Positions 54,832 to 63,728 of a DNA stretch of 64,000 nt are shown piece by piece; the first letter of the stretch is position 1; each line of letters begins with the position of its first letter. Below the pieces are notes generated by a model that searched no databases, was not told where the DNA came from, and saw only the letters and a list, made by a program, of their open reading frames with translations. Source of the DNA: Ascidiaceihabitans sp023955215. Its GTDB lineage: Bacteria; Pseudomonadota; Alphaproteobacteria; Rhodobacterales; Rhodobacteraceae. The stretch is taken from assembly GCA_943788345.1 (NCBI GenBank), contig CALSPX010000011.1, forward strand, positions 124,001 through 188,000, read 5' to 3'. The translations under genes were made by a program, and so were the position numbers.

Positions 54832-56238
54832 TTAGAATTTTGATTGTATGCTCAGCGATACTGACATTTCGTTGCTGTTGAAACGGCTGATGTTGGATGA
54901 TTTGCGACCTGTTTGAACTTGAACCGATGGGACAAACCCAGCAACATCCAGCTTTGTGAAAACCATGGTCACATTGCCAGTCACAGACATATCGCTTCGA
55001 CCGCCTTCAACGGGTCCAAATATGGAAAATCCTTCGTAGTGTGTATAGCCTAGTGACAATCCGGTGCTTACTTTTATGGATGCAACTGGCTTTGCAAAAC
55101 TGTAGTTAATGTTGGCGACTGCAGATTGATTTGAAATGTTACGTCCATTGCTCGAGATATCCTGCAAACTAAGTCCAAAACTCAGATGATTCCCATTGTC
55201 TATGCGGTGGTGCAGTGTGGCAGAAACTTGCGATCTCGTCAGGTCATTCTTTGGTGCAATGTCAGACCAACGTTTTTCAAGCAGAGTGCCCAAGGACAAC
55301 CGCGTTTTTGGCGCTAATCTGAAACTAGGGCTGAAGCCAACTTGGCCAAAGGTATAGTTTTTATTTTGGCCAGACCAAGTATTTCCCAGCTTGGCCGAAA
55401 GTGTAGCAACCGCGCCTGCTGTCCCCAATGCAAAGTGGTGATCGATGCCGATATCTGCATATGTGGAACCAAGATCAGAGTTTTTCAATTGGCGTGAAAA
55501 TGGATCCAAAGCCATCAGCGCGCGCGCCTCAGAGGAAAGCGACACCGTGTTTACATAAACCCGCGCACGCGCATCTGTTCTAGAGTTTGCGTTCTGGTTC
55601 AACCTGTATCTCAATTGCAGGTCCGTTGTCGCCACAATGCCAGAAAGTGCTCTGCTGGAGGCATTGATATACCCCAGTTGCGGGGTCCCATTGACCAAAT
55701 TTTCTGATAAATTTGCCCCGTTGTTTAGGTTGTCAGAGGGCGAGGCCGAAACACTAATGTTAAAGCTAAGAGGATTTGCCGCGCGAACCTTGGCGTAATC
55801 CGCTGCAAGCATTTTTGCGCTTTGTTCATTGGGCTCGTGGTTTGCAGCGCGGCGCAACCAAAATTGGGCGGCATTGTATTTTTGGTTATGAAAAGCGAGC
55901 GACCCGGCATTCAGTGCAGCAGAAAAGGACTCAGCTTTTCCATCGCTATATTGATAGGCTAGTCGGGCGGCTGCCTTGGCCAATTTGGGATGGCCTAGCT
56001 GAGCATGGGCTTGCATCAGTATTGTATAGGCATGTGAATCCGTTGCATCCGCTAGCAATAGACCCATCGCGAGTTTGCGGGCCAGCTCGAATTCATCGAC
56101 GTCGAGGGCCCGCAACGCGATTTGACGTGCGTCCTGGACCGAAATTTCTAGTGTATCTGATTGAGCTGTCGCTGTCGGGGCATGCATCATTGTAAAGCAA
56201 AGAGCAATGAGAGTGGAACTCAGCTTGTGCTGGAACAT
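54832..56238 (-). CDS. Slam-like outer-membrane protein (helical repeats + beta barrel)
   Basis: 468 aa. Signal peptide of about 25 residues (ATATAQS cut). Residues 30-150 are TPR-like helices (ARQIALRALDVDEFELARKL, AYTILMQAHAQLGHPKLAKAAARLAYQY, KYNAAQFWLRRAANHEPN). From ANPLSFNISVSASPSDNLNN near 155 to the end it is a chain of amphipathic beta strands ending in Phe (SIQSKF), as in outer-membrane barrels. This is the layout of surface lipoprotein assembly modifiers (Slam, DUF560/SlipAM), which carry lipoproteins across the outer membrane. It lies 15 bases after a lipoprotein gene, the arrangement typical of Slam and client. Confidence 0.75.
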   Translation of the reverse strand: MFQHKLSSTLIALCFTMMHAPTATAQSDTLEISVQDARQIALRALDVDEFELARKLAMGLLLADATDSHAYTILMQAHAQLGHPKLAKAAARLAYQYSDGKAESFSAALNAGSLAFHNQKYNAAQFWLRRAANHEPNEQSAKMLAADYAKVRAANPLSFNISVSASPSDNLNNGANLSENLVNGTPQLGYINASSRALSGIVATTDLQLRYRLNQNANSRTDARARVYVNTVSLSSEARALMALDPFSRQLKNSDLGSTYADIGIDHHFALGTAGAVATLSAKLGNTWSGQNKNYTFGQVGFSPSFRLAPKTRLSLGTLLEKRWSDIAPKNDLTRSQVSATLHHRIDNGNHLSFGLSLQDISSNGRNISNQSAVANINYSFAKPVASIKVSTGLSLGYTHYEGFSIFGPVEGGRSDMSVTGNVTMVFTKLDVAGFVPSVQVQTGRKSSNISRFNSNEMSVSLSIQSKF

Positions 56239-56253
56239 TGTGTCGCCCCTTGC

Positions 56254-57300
56254 TTAATCAGGCAGCGAGTTTGTGCAAATTGTGCCGGTATCACCTACTT
56301 CGCAAATATCCAAAACAAACACACCGAATTCGATTTCATTTTCGTAGGCATCGGTGAAGGTTTCAAACCGCGTCCCTCCAGCCAAAGCCTGACCGGCATC
56401 ACCACCAATGATCCCAGCAAAGTCACCGATTGTCAGAGTATTTCCTTCATTTTCGATCTTACCCGCGAATGAACCATCGTCTGCTAAAGTGCCTTCAACA
56501 AGAACGATATTACCTAGTCCAAGATATCCAGGGTCATCATTGAAAGGAGTTGAAATCTGATCCAACACGGCTGTTCTGTTGTATATCCCACCCTCAACAG
56601 ACATGTCGTTCAGATCTACATTCACAAACATCAGGCCGCGTACATAGCCCGATTGCTGTGGCGTGTTGATATCAGGGTCTACCGTTCCCGTTAGTGGTTT
56701 GAGATCGGTGACGGGCCCAGCCAAGTTGATGCCCGCGGCATAGTTCCGGTGATATGTTACATCGAACCGACTTGGGGCGACAAAGGCGCCGTCGCGTTCG
56801 TAGAATGTACCAGAGAAAAACTTGTTAAATTGTCCGCCTGTCATGACGACACCAGCCTGCAAACCTGCACGGCTTGCAACAAATGCTGTGGAGTGGCGGC
56901 CCAAAGCATCGTTTTGTTGTGTAAAGGTCGTGTATCCCTCTACGAATGCATTGTAGGTTATGTCGTCGGTAAAGGTCAGCCGGGGTGCCGGCATTCGATG
57001 TTATTACTTTAAACCCATCCGCGACATGCCGATACTCGTTGGCTGCAGATGTGCCATCTTGGGTTAGGCCAGTGACAGTTAGTGTCTTGTTTACTGCATC
57101 GAAAGAAATTTTTCCACATCGTTGGCAATGACGTCTGGAACGCCTGAAGAGACCGCTGTGACGGTTGTTGGTACCGTCGTCGTTGTCGTCGTCGCGGTTG
57201 TTGTGGTGCTGGTGTCGGTCGCTGTGAACGGATTGGTTCCACTGCCACCGCATGCCCCTACAACCAACGCCAAAGCGCAAACGCTTGTGAATCTTTTCAT
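56254..57300 (-). pseudogene. Surface lipoprotein (Slam-client-like), two compensating frameshifts
   Basis: N-terminus from ATG 57300: lipoprotein signal with lipobox VGAC, mature start CGGSGTNPF, then a Thr-rich stalk. The frame meets a stop after VEKFLSMQ; inserting one base in the T5 run (57109-57113) lets it continue with EKISFDAVNKTLTVTGLTQDG. Near 56985 an extra C in CCCC returns to the first frame, which runs RLTFTDDITYNAF to the stop, about 348 aa in all. The C-terminal part is Gly-rich beta strand (GSFAGKIENEG, DFAGIIGGDAGQALAGG, YGVFVLDIC), like Slam clients and TbpB-type barrels. Encoded directly before the Slam-like gene. Either decayed or mis-sequenced. Confidence 0.7.
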
Positions 57301-57533
57301 ACTGCCGAACCTCTTCTGGGTCTCGAAATAACTGCCTCTTAAACTTTAGATCGACTTGTCTGTCGGAAAAGTCAACGATCACGTGGCTTTGTGAGGTTTT
57401 TCTAAGGCGCAACCGTGACTAAATAACGACCATGACATAGCGGTTCAAAAAACCTGCAGCGCTATATAAGGTGACGACTGTTAGATTCTGTACCTTTGCG
57501 ATCAGCGTAAAGGCCAACGTGCCGGAGACCCGT

Positions 57534-58331
57534 ATGAAACAATACCACGCCGCATTGCGCGAGATTTTGGAACTGGGCGAAGTCACGACCGACCGCACTG
57601 GTACAGGAACCACGTCACATTTTGGAATGCAAATGCGCTATCCACTGGCGGACGGTTTTCCGTTGGTTACAACAAAAAAAGTGCATTTAAAGTCGATCAT
57701 TCACGAGTTGTTGTGGTTCCTAACAGGGGATACAAATATCCGGTATCTGAAGGAAAATGGTGTGCGAATTTGGGATGAGTGGGCCGATGAAAACGGTGAC
57801 CTTGGGCCCGTATATGGCAAGCAGTGGCGTGCATTTCCGGCCTTCAGCGAACGCGGTTCAGTCGATCAAATCGAAGAATTGATAGCCAACATCAAAGCTA
57901 CGCCGGACAGCCGCCGTCTCATCGTATCGGCGTGGAACCCGGGTGAAATTGGCGAAATGGCTCTGCCGCCTTGTCACACCATGTGGCAAGTTAAAATTAT
58001 CGGCAAAAAGATGCATTTACAACTGTATCAGCGCTCTGCCGATATGTTCCTTGGTGTGCCATTCAATATCGCCTCTTATGCATTGCTTTTGCAAATGTTG
58101 GCGCATGTGACGGGTTACGAAGCAGGTGATTTCATCCATACGTTGGGAGACGCACATGTCTATTCAAATCATATGGATCAGGTTGAATTGCAACTATCGC
58201 GCAAGCCTAAACCGCTACCAACAATGCGGATCAAGCGGGACGTGACATCTATCTTCGACTTCAAATTTGAAGATTTTGAGTTGACGGGATACGACCCTGA
58301 CCCGCTGATCAAGGGGGCTGTGGCAGTATGA
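57534..58331 (+). CDS. thyA: Thymidylate synthase
   Basis: 265 aa, matching the E. coli length, from ATG 57534 with GGAG upstream (open to 57471). Catalytic Cys lies in LPPCHTMWQ; RSADMFLGVPFNIASYALLL, DTNIRYLKENGVRIWDEWAD and THLGD-like THTLGDAHVYSNH-type blocks (IHTLGDAHVYSNHMDQ) are all present. It methylates dUMP to dTMP using methylene-tetrahydrofolate, producing dihydrofolate, which the next gene's product reduces. Coupled to folA by an ATGA overlap. Divergent from the lipoprotein gene across about 230 bases. Confidence 0.97.
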   Translation: MKQYHAALREILELGEVTTDRTGTGTTSHFGMQMRYPLADGFPLVTTKKVHLKSIIHELLWFLTGDTNIRYLKENGVRIWDEWADENGDLGPVYGKQWRAFPAFSERGSVDQIEELIANIKATPDSRRLIVSAWNPGEIGEMALPPCHTMWQVKIIGKKMHLQLYQRSADMFLGVPFNIASYALLLQMLAHVTGYEAGDFIHTLGDAHVYSNHMDQVELQLSRKPKPLPTMRIKRDVTSIFDFKFEDFELTGYDPDPLIKGAVAV

Positions 58332-58804
58332 TTACTTTAATCGCGGCACGCGCTCGTGGAAACGTGATCGGCAAGGATGGCGACATGCCGTGGCACTTGC
58401 CCGAGGATTTGAAGTACTTCATGCGCGAAACGATGGGCGGGGCGATGATCATGGGACGCAACACGTGGGACAGCCTGCCTCATGCGCCGCTGAAAAATCG
58501 ACTGAACATCGTAGTGACGTCCAAAGGGTGCGCGGCAGAACATTGCGTTGGGTCCGTCGATGAGGCAATCACGCTTGCGATCACCCTCGGTTATCATCGC
58601 ATCTATGGCGTAGGCGGGGCAGGTATATATGCTGCGATGTTGCCAATGGCGGATCGATTGTGCCTGACAGAGGTCAACCTTGAAATCGAAGAGGCAGACA
58701 CGTTCTTTCCGCCCTTTGATGGAGCTGAATGGCGCCTGAATACGCAAACTGAAATCAGAACAGACGAGCCGCGGTGCATCGCTGGAGAATGGGTGCGCGT
58801 TTAA
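58328..58804 (+). CDS. folA: Dihydrofolate reductase
   Basis: 158 aa. Conserved blocks: ITLIAARARGNVIGKDGDMPWHLPEDLKYF (with the catalytic Asp region and PW), MIMGRNTWDSLP for NADPH, and IYGVGGAGIYAAMLPMADRLCLTEV. It regenerates tetrahydrofolate from the dihydrofolate made by ThyA, whose gene it overlaps by four bases. The 276 bases after it hold no gene that I can see. Confidence 0.96.
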   Translation: MITLIAARARGNVIGKDGDMPWHLPEDLKYFMRETMGGAMIMGRNTWDSLPHAPLKNRLNIVVTSKGCAAEHCVGSVDEAITLAITLGYHRIYGVGGAGIYAAMLPMADRLCLTEVNLEIEEADTFFPPFDGAEWRLNTQTEIRTDEPRCIAGEWVRV

Positions 58805-59080
58805 CGCTATAGGCCATCCATGGCTGCGCGAAGCGTATTTGCTATGAATTGGTTAGGGGCACCTTCGGAAGATCGTGAAGACAAAAATTCCGCCGACCTG
58901 TAGGTTTTAAACGGCCTATGGGGTGCAAACGGAGAGCCAATGCCTACAGCTATCCACCAATCACCTGATTCATATAGGCAACAACAGTCGCCTAATACGG
59001 GAAAACGCTAGGCTTGGACCATATTCATCAGGCAATACTTGACTAGATATAGTGGCAGTTGTCCGAAAATGAGGGAAGAT

Positions 59081-59458
59081 ATGCGTTTTAAAATTATTCT
59101 GGCGGCGGGTTTCGGCCTTGTGATGGCGGGCACCGCCCCAACATTGGCACAGGACTATACATCCGTTTCAGTGACACAAGTTGTTCTGACAAATGTAACA
59201 GTGACAAGCGGCAGCTACGCCGCACAGGCTTCTTCCCAAGGGGCTAAAATTTATCCCCACCACGGTGAGAATTTTTGCCCAGCGGGTCTTCAGCCAGTTA
59301 CAATTTCTGGCGTTGTATGCTGCGGCGTGCCAAACCAGAACATGTCTTATCAGCAGGCCAAAATGACACCGGCTGCGCCTCGTAAAGTGGTGAAGCATCG
59401 CGTTGTTCGCCGTCAAGCGGCATGCCAAGTTGGCACAAAGGGCTGCACTTACGATTGA
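59081..59458 (+). CDS. Small secreted hypothetical protein, Cys-rich
   Basis: 125 aa from ATG 59081 with GAGGGA upstream (open to 59039). Signal peptide of about 24 residues (cut near TLAQD). The mature part has a Thr/Val/Ser-rich beta stretch (YTSVSVTQVVLTNVTVTSG), then HGENFCPAGLQPVTISGVVCCGVPNQ, with a Cys-Cys pair, and a basic tail with two more cysteines (QAACQVGTKGCTYD). The six or so cysteines suggest periplasmic disulfides. I recognise no family. Followed by a strong terminator, so probably a single-gene transcript. Confidence 0.72.
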   Translation: MRFKIILAAGFGLVMAGTAPTLAQDYTSVSVTQVVLTNVTVTSGSYAAQASSQGAKIYPHHGENFCPAGLQPVTISGVVCCGVPNQNMSYQQAKMTPAAPRKVVKHRVVRRQAACQVGTKGCTYD

Positions 59459-59487
59459 TCCAAGGGTCACGTATTTGAGTTTTCAAG

Positions 59488-59525
59488 ACCGGCGCGTTGG
59501 GGAACCTTCGCGCCGGTTTTTGTTT
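59488..59525 (+). terminator. Rho-independent terminator between two converging genes
   Basis: ACCGGCGCG (59488-59496) pairs perfectly with CGCGCCGGT (59509-59517) around a 12-base loop, then TTTTTGTTTT. It ends the secreted-protein gene and lies at the 3' end of the converging cold-shock gene. Confidence 0.9.
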
Positions 59526-59731
59526 TAAAGAGGCGCGATATCGCTTGCCATTTGGCGCCCATCACGGCCTTCGGCCAAGTCAAAGCTGACTTTTTGATTG
59601 TCACTTAGACCTGTAAGCCCTGATTGCTCCACAGCTGAGATATGTACGAACACATCGCTTCCGCCATCATCGGGTGCAATAAACCCAAATCCTTTTGTGG
59701 TGTTGAACCATTTTACGGTACCATTCGGCAT
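59525..59731 (-). CDS. cspA: Cold-shock domain protein
   Basis: 68 aa from ATG 59731, preceded by GGAGG (the frame is open to 59851). One cold-shock domain with RNP1 in TTKGFGFIAPDD and RNP2 in DVFVHISAVEQSG; it binds single-stranded RNA or DNA and melts RNA structure. An upstream region of over 100 bases holds a stem-loop at 59792-59810, suggesting a structured 5' leader. Monocistronic. Confidence 0.95.
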   Translation of the reverse strand: MPNGTVKWFNTTKGFGFIAPDDGGSDVFVHISAVEQSGLTGLSDNQKVSFDLAEGRDGRQMASDIAPL

Positions 59732-59791
59732 ATTTAACGCCTCCTTACAGTCAATATTCACCCAAAATACGGGCCTTGCTTGGGGTAATCG

Positions 59792-59810
59792 GGAAGGTAA
59801 AACACCTTCC
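59792..59810 (-). promoter_or_regulatory. Stem-loop in the cold-shock gene leader
   Basis: GGAAGGT (59792-59798) and ACCTTCC (59804-59810) form a 7-bp stem with a 5-base loop, 61 bases before the csp start codon. Cold-shock mRNAs often carry long structured leaders that change fold with temperature; whether this hairpin takes part is unknown. Confidence 0.45.
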
Positions 59811-59912
59811 ACTCCCCGATGTATATTTTGTTCGAATCGACTGAAAATCAAGAAAAACTGCGTGATATTCGCAAGTGATCGAGCTAAGTATTAGGAAACA
59901 ATGAGGAATATC

Positions 59913-60227
59913 ATGAAGATATATGGCTTAAAAAATTGTGATACTTGCCGCAAAGCCCTTAAGGCGTTGGTCCACGCCGAATTGGTTGATGTCCGTTCTG
60001 ATGGTGTTGCTGCTGATGTGATAGAGAAGGCGTTCGCTGAATTTGGCGACGCATTGTTGAACACGCGCTCAACCACTTGGCGTGGATTGTCAGAAGACGA
60101 ACGCTTAGGTGCGCCGCTTGATTTGATCGCGCTGCATCCGGCGTTGATGAAGCGCCCGCTGATTGTGGATGGCGATAAGATGTATTTGGGTTGGACGAAG
60201 GATGTGCAGGCCGTCCTTGTAGGATAA
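59913..60227 (+). CDS. ArsC/Spx-family thioredoxin-fold protein
   Basis: 104 aa from ATG 59913 with GAGGA five bases upstream; an in-frame ATG at 59901 is less likely. IYGLKNCDTCRKALKAL gives the CxxC pair (Cys10, Cys13), and TRSTTWRGLSEDER and KRPLIVDGDKMYLGW are family blocks of the YffB-like ArsC group. Members may use glutathione; true arsenate reduction is uncertain without ars genes, and none is visible. Followed by the DUF1697 gene six bases after its stop. Confidence 0.88.
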   Translation: MKIYGLKNCDTCRKALKALVHAELVDVRSDGVAADVIEKAFAEFGDALLNTRSTTWRGLSEDERLGAPLDLIALHPALMKRPLIVDGDKMYLGWTKDVQAVLVG

Positions 60228-60232
60228 AAGCC

Positions 60233-60769
60233 ATGATGACATGGATAGCATTGTTGCGAGGTGTGAATGTTGGCGGCAGGAATAAACTGCCAATGCAAGC
60301 CCTACGCACTTTGCTTGAGGCGCATGGTCTTAGGAATGTCCGCACCTATATCCAGAGCGGTAATGTGGTTTTTGAAAGTAATGAGAGCAATTCCGAAGCG
60401 CTTGTGACCCTCATTAGCGGCTGTATCGATGTTGAATTTGGGTTTCGCCCACCGATAATAGTGGTAACGCGAGATGCTTTGACGGCCGCGATTGATGGAT
60501 GCCCCTACCTAGAAGGCGTTGAAAACCCTAAGGTCGCCCACTTGTTTTTTCTATCTACGCCGGTTTTGGAGGCTGATCTGGGGCCTTTGGAAAGTGTACG
60601 GAGGCCATCTGAGCGCTTTGCGCTCGTTGGCCAGGTGTTCTATCTCTTAACGCCAGATGGCTTCAATCTGTCGAAGGTTGCGACAAAAGTAGAACGGGTA
60701 CTAAACGTGCCGATGACGGCGCGAAATCTACGTTCAGTTCTTATGATCGCCGAACTTTCAAAACCTTAA
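60233..60769 (+). CDS. DUF1697 protein
   Basis: 178 aa from ATG 60233 (or 60236); the longer frame starts at 60191. MTWIALLRGVNVGGRNKLPMQALRTLLEAHGL and VRTYIQSGNVVFES are the DUF1697 hallmarks. The fold is ferredoxin-like; function unknown. Six bases after the ArsC-like gene, so probably cotranscribed. Ends at a bidirectional terminator shared with thrS. Confidence 0.9.
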   Translation: MMTWIALLRGVNVGGRNKLPMQALRTLLEAHGLRNVRTYIQSGNVVFESNESNSEALVTLISGCIDVEFGFRPPIIVVTRDALTAAIDGCPYLEGVENPKVAHLFFLSTPVLEADLGPLESVRRPSERFALVGQVFYLLTPDGFNLSKVATKVERVLNVPMTARNLRSVLMIAELSKP

Positions 60770-60781
60770 CTACCTAAATGC

Positions 60782-60814
60782 AAAAGGCCCCGCCCATCAG
60801 AACGAGGCCTTTTT
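60782..60814. terminator. Bidirectional terminator between DUF1697 and thrS
   Basis: AAAAGGCC (60782-60789) pairs with GGCCTTTT (60806-60813) around a 16-base loop, with T-rich flanks on both strands. It lies between the two converging stop codons. Confidence 0.8.
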
Positions 60815-60829
60815 GTCGAATTTATATCC

Positions 60830-62776
60830 TTAGCGCAAATCAGGCGGTGTCGATTCAACAGCCAATGCAGCTTTGACATCATCAAATGCCTGAACCGATG
60901 TCTGTTTCTCACCCAGTCGACGTACCGTTACCGTACGTTCTTCGACTTCACGTGCGCCAACGGCCAAGATCACAGGTACTTTGCCAACCGAGTGTTCACG
61001 GACCTTGTAGTTGATCTTTTCATTGCGAACGTCGGCTTCTGCACGCACACCCGAAGCATTCAACGCTGCAACAACTTCATGCACATAGTCGTCCGCATCC
61101 GAGATGATGGATGCCACAACAACCTGACGCGGGGCCAACCAGAACGGTAACTTACCAGCGTGCTCTTCGATCAAAATACCAATGAAACGTTCGAACGATC
61201 CCAGTGTTGCGCGGTGCAACATGAATGGCTGGTGCTTGTTACCATCTTGGCCAACGTATGACGCATCGAGGCGTTCTGGCATGTTGCTGTCGACCTGCAA
61301 TGTACCACACTGCCAGTCACGTCCGATCGCATCGGTCAACACGAACTCAAGTTTGGGTCCGTAAAAAGCGCCTTCGCCTTCTTGGATATCGTACTCGTAA
61401 CCGGCCGCTTTACAGGCGTTACCCAGTGCTGTTTCCAACTGGTCCCAGATTGCATCAGACCCAATCCGCTTTTCAGGGCGGGTGGATAATTTGATGGCCC
61501 AGTTGGTAAAGCCCAATTCGGCGTAAATCTCTGACAGGAACTCAATAAAGATCTTTGTCTCTGTTTCGATTTGCTCTTCAGTACAGAAAATATGCCCGTC
61601 ATCTTGGGTGAACCCACGTACGCGCATGATACCGTGCAAGGCACCTGACGGCTCATAGCGGTTGCACGAACCAAATTCAGCCATCCGCAAAGGTAAATCG
61701 CGGTAGGATTTCATACCTTGGTTGAAGACCTGAACGTGGCATGGGCAGTTCATAGGTTTCAGCGCGTTGACTGTTTTTTCACGTGCATGATCCTCGTCCA
61801 CTTCAACGATGAACATGTTCTCTTGGTAGCTTTCCCAGTGACCCGATTTTTCCCACAGTTGACGGTTCACAACTTGTGGTGTGTTCACCTCAACATAGCC
61901 GCCTGCGCGCTGACGGCGACGCATATAGTCTTGCAACTCTGTATAGATGCGCCAGCCGTTCGGGTGCCAGAACACTTGGCCCGGCGCTTCTTCTTGCATG
62001 TGGAACAGATCCATCTCGCGGCCCAACTTGCGGTGGTCGCGTTTGGCGGCTTCTTCCAGCATGTTCAGGTGCGCTTTGAGCTTTTCCTTTCCAGTGAAGG
62101 CCACGCCGTAGATGCGTTGCAGCATCTCGCGGTCGCTATCACCGCGCCAGTATGCGCCTGCGATGGACATTAGTTTGAAGCCGTCGCCGGGCACTTGACC
62201 AGTGTGTTGCAAGTGCGGGCCACGGCACAGGTCCTGCCATTCGCCGTGCCAATACATGCGCAGCGGTTCATCCCCTGGGATGCCCTCAATCAGTTCAACC
62301 TTATACGGCTCACCGCGATCCTCGTAGTATTTAATCGCAACATCACGGTCCCATACTTCGGTGCGCACGGGCTCGCGTTTGTTGATGATTTCCTTCATCT
62401 TCTTCTCGATGGTGATCAGGTCTTCGGGGGTAAATGACTCTTTGCGATCAAAGTCATAGTACCAACCGTTTTTGATCACGGGACCGATGGTCACTTTGGT
62501 GTCAGGCCAAATCTCTTGCACAGCGCGGGCCATGATGTGGGCCAGATCGTGGCGCACCAGTTCATTGGCTTGCTCATCGTCCTGCATGGTGTGCAGCGCG
62601 ATGGTGGCGTCTTCATTGATTGGCCAAGAGAGGTCCCAATGTTCGCCGTTCACTGTGGCGCTGATCGCCTTTTTAGCGAGGGATTTTGAGATGCTTTCGG
62701 CAACTGCTGCTGCTGTGATGCCAGCGTCATATTCACGTGCATTGCCGTCGGGAAAGGTAAGGGAGACTGATGCCAT
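60830..62776 (-). CDS. thrS: Threonyl-tRNA synthetase
   Basis: 648 aa, complete. N-terminal TGS domain (residues 1-62), an editing domain with LVRHDLAHIMARAVQEIWPDT and the HxxxH zinc-like region, catalytic core with MNCPCHVQVF (a zinc-ligating Cys), PLRMAEFGSCNRYEPSGALHGIMRVRGFTQDDGHIF (motif 2) and MLHRATLGSFERFIGILIEEH (motif 3), then an anticodon-binding domain (residues 545-648). Charges tRNA-Thr and removes misacylated serine. Monocistronic, convergent with the DUF1697 gene. Confidence 0.97.
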   Translation of the reverse strand: MASVSLTFPDGNAREYDAGITAAAVAESISKSLAKKAISATVNGEHWDLSWPINEDATIALHTMQDDEQANELVRHDLAHIMARAVQEIWPDTKVTIGPVIKNGWYYDFDRKESFTPEDLITIEKKMKEIINKREPVRTEVWDRDVAIKYYEDRGEPYKVELIEGIPGDEPLRMYWHGEWQDLCRGPHLQHTGQVPGDGFKLMSIAGAYWRGDSDREMLQRIYGVAFTGKEKLKAHLNMLEEAAKRDHRKLGREMDLFHMQEEAPGQVFWHPNGWRIYTELQDYMRRRQRAGGYVEVNTPQVVNRQLWEKSGHWESYQENMFIVEVDEDHAREKTVNALKPMNCPCHVQVFNQGMKSYRDLPLRMAEFGSCNRYEPSGALHGIMRVRGFTQDDGHIFCTEEQIETETKIFIEFLSEIYAELGFTNWAIKLSTRPEKRIGSDAIWDQLETALGNACKAAGYEYDIQEGEGAFYGPKLEFVLTDAIGRDWQCGTLQVDSNMPERLDASYVGQDGNKHQPFMLHRATLGSFERFIGILIEEHAGKLPFWLAPRQVVVASIISDADDYVHEVVAALNASGVRAEADVRNEKINYKVREHSVGKVPVILAVGAREVEERTVTVRRLGEKQTSVQAFDDVKAALAVESTPPDLR

Positions 62777-62975
62777 TTGGGCACTCCTCGTCAGTTTGGC
62801 GCCTACGAAACGCCCGGTTGCGGGTTATGTGGTTCCCCGCTCTTTTGCCTAAAACGTCGGGAGGGGTCAAGGCCGAGGGGATGATCAAAACGGACTTCAT
62901 GTTTACGGGACAGATTTCGGATTGCGTCAGGCCGTCTGCGTGTCGCATTATCCACCGGAATTCAGGGGGCCAGCC

Positions 62976-63728
62976 ATGTCAGAACCACAGTACCTAAACA
63001 CGCCGCAAGGCCGCCGCATCGGATATCACCGTTCAGAAGGGGCTGGCCCGTGGCTTGTCTTCTTGGGTGGTTTGAAATCTGACATGGAAGGCACGAAAGC
63101 GATCCATCTCGAGGCCTGGGCCCGTGCGCGAGGACAAGCGTTCTTGCGGTTCGATTATTCTGGCCATGGTGTCAGCTCGGGCACCTTTGAAACGGGATGC
63201 ATAGGTGATTGGGCTGAGGATACCTTTGCTGCGATCGATGCTTTGACAGAGGGCAAGGTGGTTTTGATTGGCTCCAGTATGGGGGGCTGGCAATCACTGT
63301 TGTTTGCGCGTGACCACACTGACCGTATGGCCGGGCTGGTGACGATTGCAGCGGCACCAGATTTTACAGAAGACGGGTATTGGGCATCGTTTAGCGATTC
63401 ACAGAAGGCTGCACTCGAGGCAGATGGGCAGATCGAGTTACCCTCTGATTATATGGAACCTTACATTATTACCAAAAGATTGATCGAGGATGGGCGTAAC
63501 CAGTTGGTTATGCGGAGCCCATTAGATCTACCGTTTCCTGTGCGCATGCTTCAGGGGACCGCAGATACCGCGGTCAGCACGGATTGTGCGGTCAGGTTGC
63601 AAGAACACGCAAGCAGCCCAGACATGCGCCTGACGTTGATCAAGGACGCAGATCACCGGTTCTCAGATGGACCATGCTTGGGGGTGATCGAACGTGCAGT
63701 GCTTGAAGTTATGGGAGACGCAGAATGA
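62976..63728 (+). CDS. Alpha/beta hydrolase (serine nucleophile)
   Basis: 250 aa from ATG 62976, preceded by GGGGG (open to 62922). Nucleophile elbow GSSMGG (Ser101), oxyanion region LVFLGGLKSDMEGTKA, and catalytic His in KDADHRFSDGP near the end. The sequence resembles cytoplasmic esterases of the palmitoyl-protein thioesterase/carboxylesterase-like group (ABHD10-type). Substrate unknown. Its stop overlaps the next gene start (ATGA), so it and the next hydrolase form an operon. Confidence 0.85.
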   Translation: MSEPQYLNTPQGRRIGYHRSEGAGPWLVFLGGLKSDMEGTKAIHLEAWARARGQAFLRFDYSGHGVSSGTFETGCIGDWAEDTFAAIDALTEGKVVLIGSSMGGWQSLLFARDHTDRMAGLVTIAAAPDFTEDGYWASFSDSQKAALEADGQIELPSDYMEPYIITKRLIEDGRNQLVMRSPLDLPFPVRMLQGTADTAVSTDCAVRLQEHASSPDMRLTLIKDADHRFSDGPCLGVIERAVLEVMGDAE

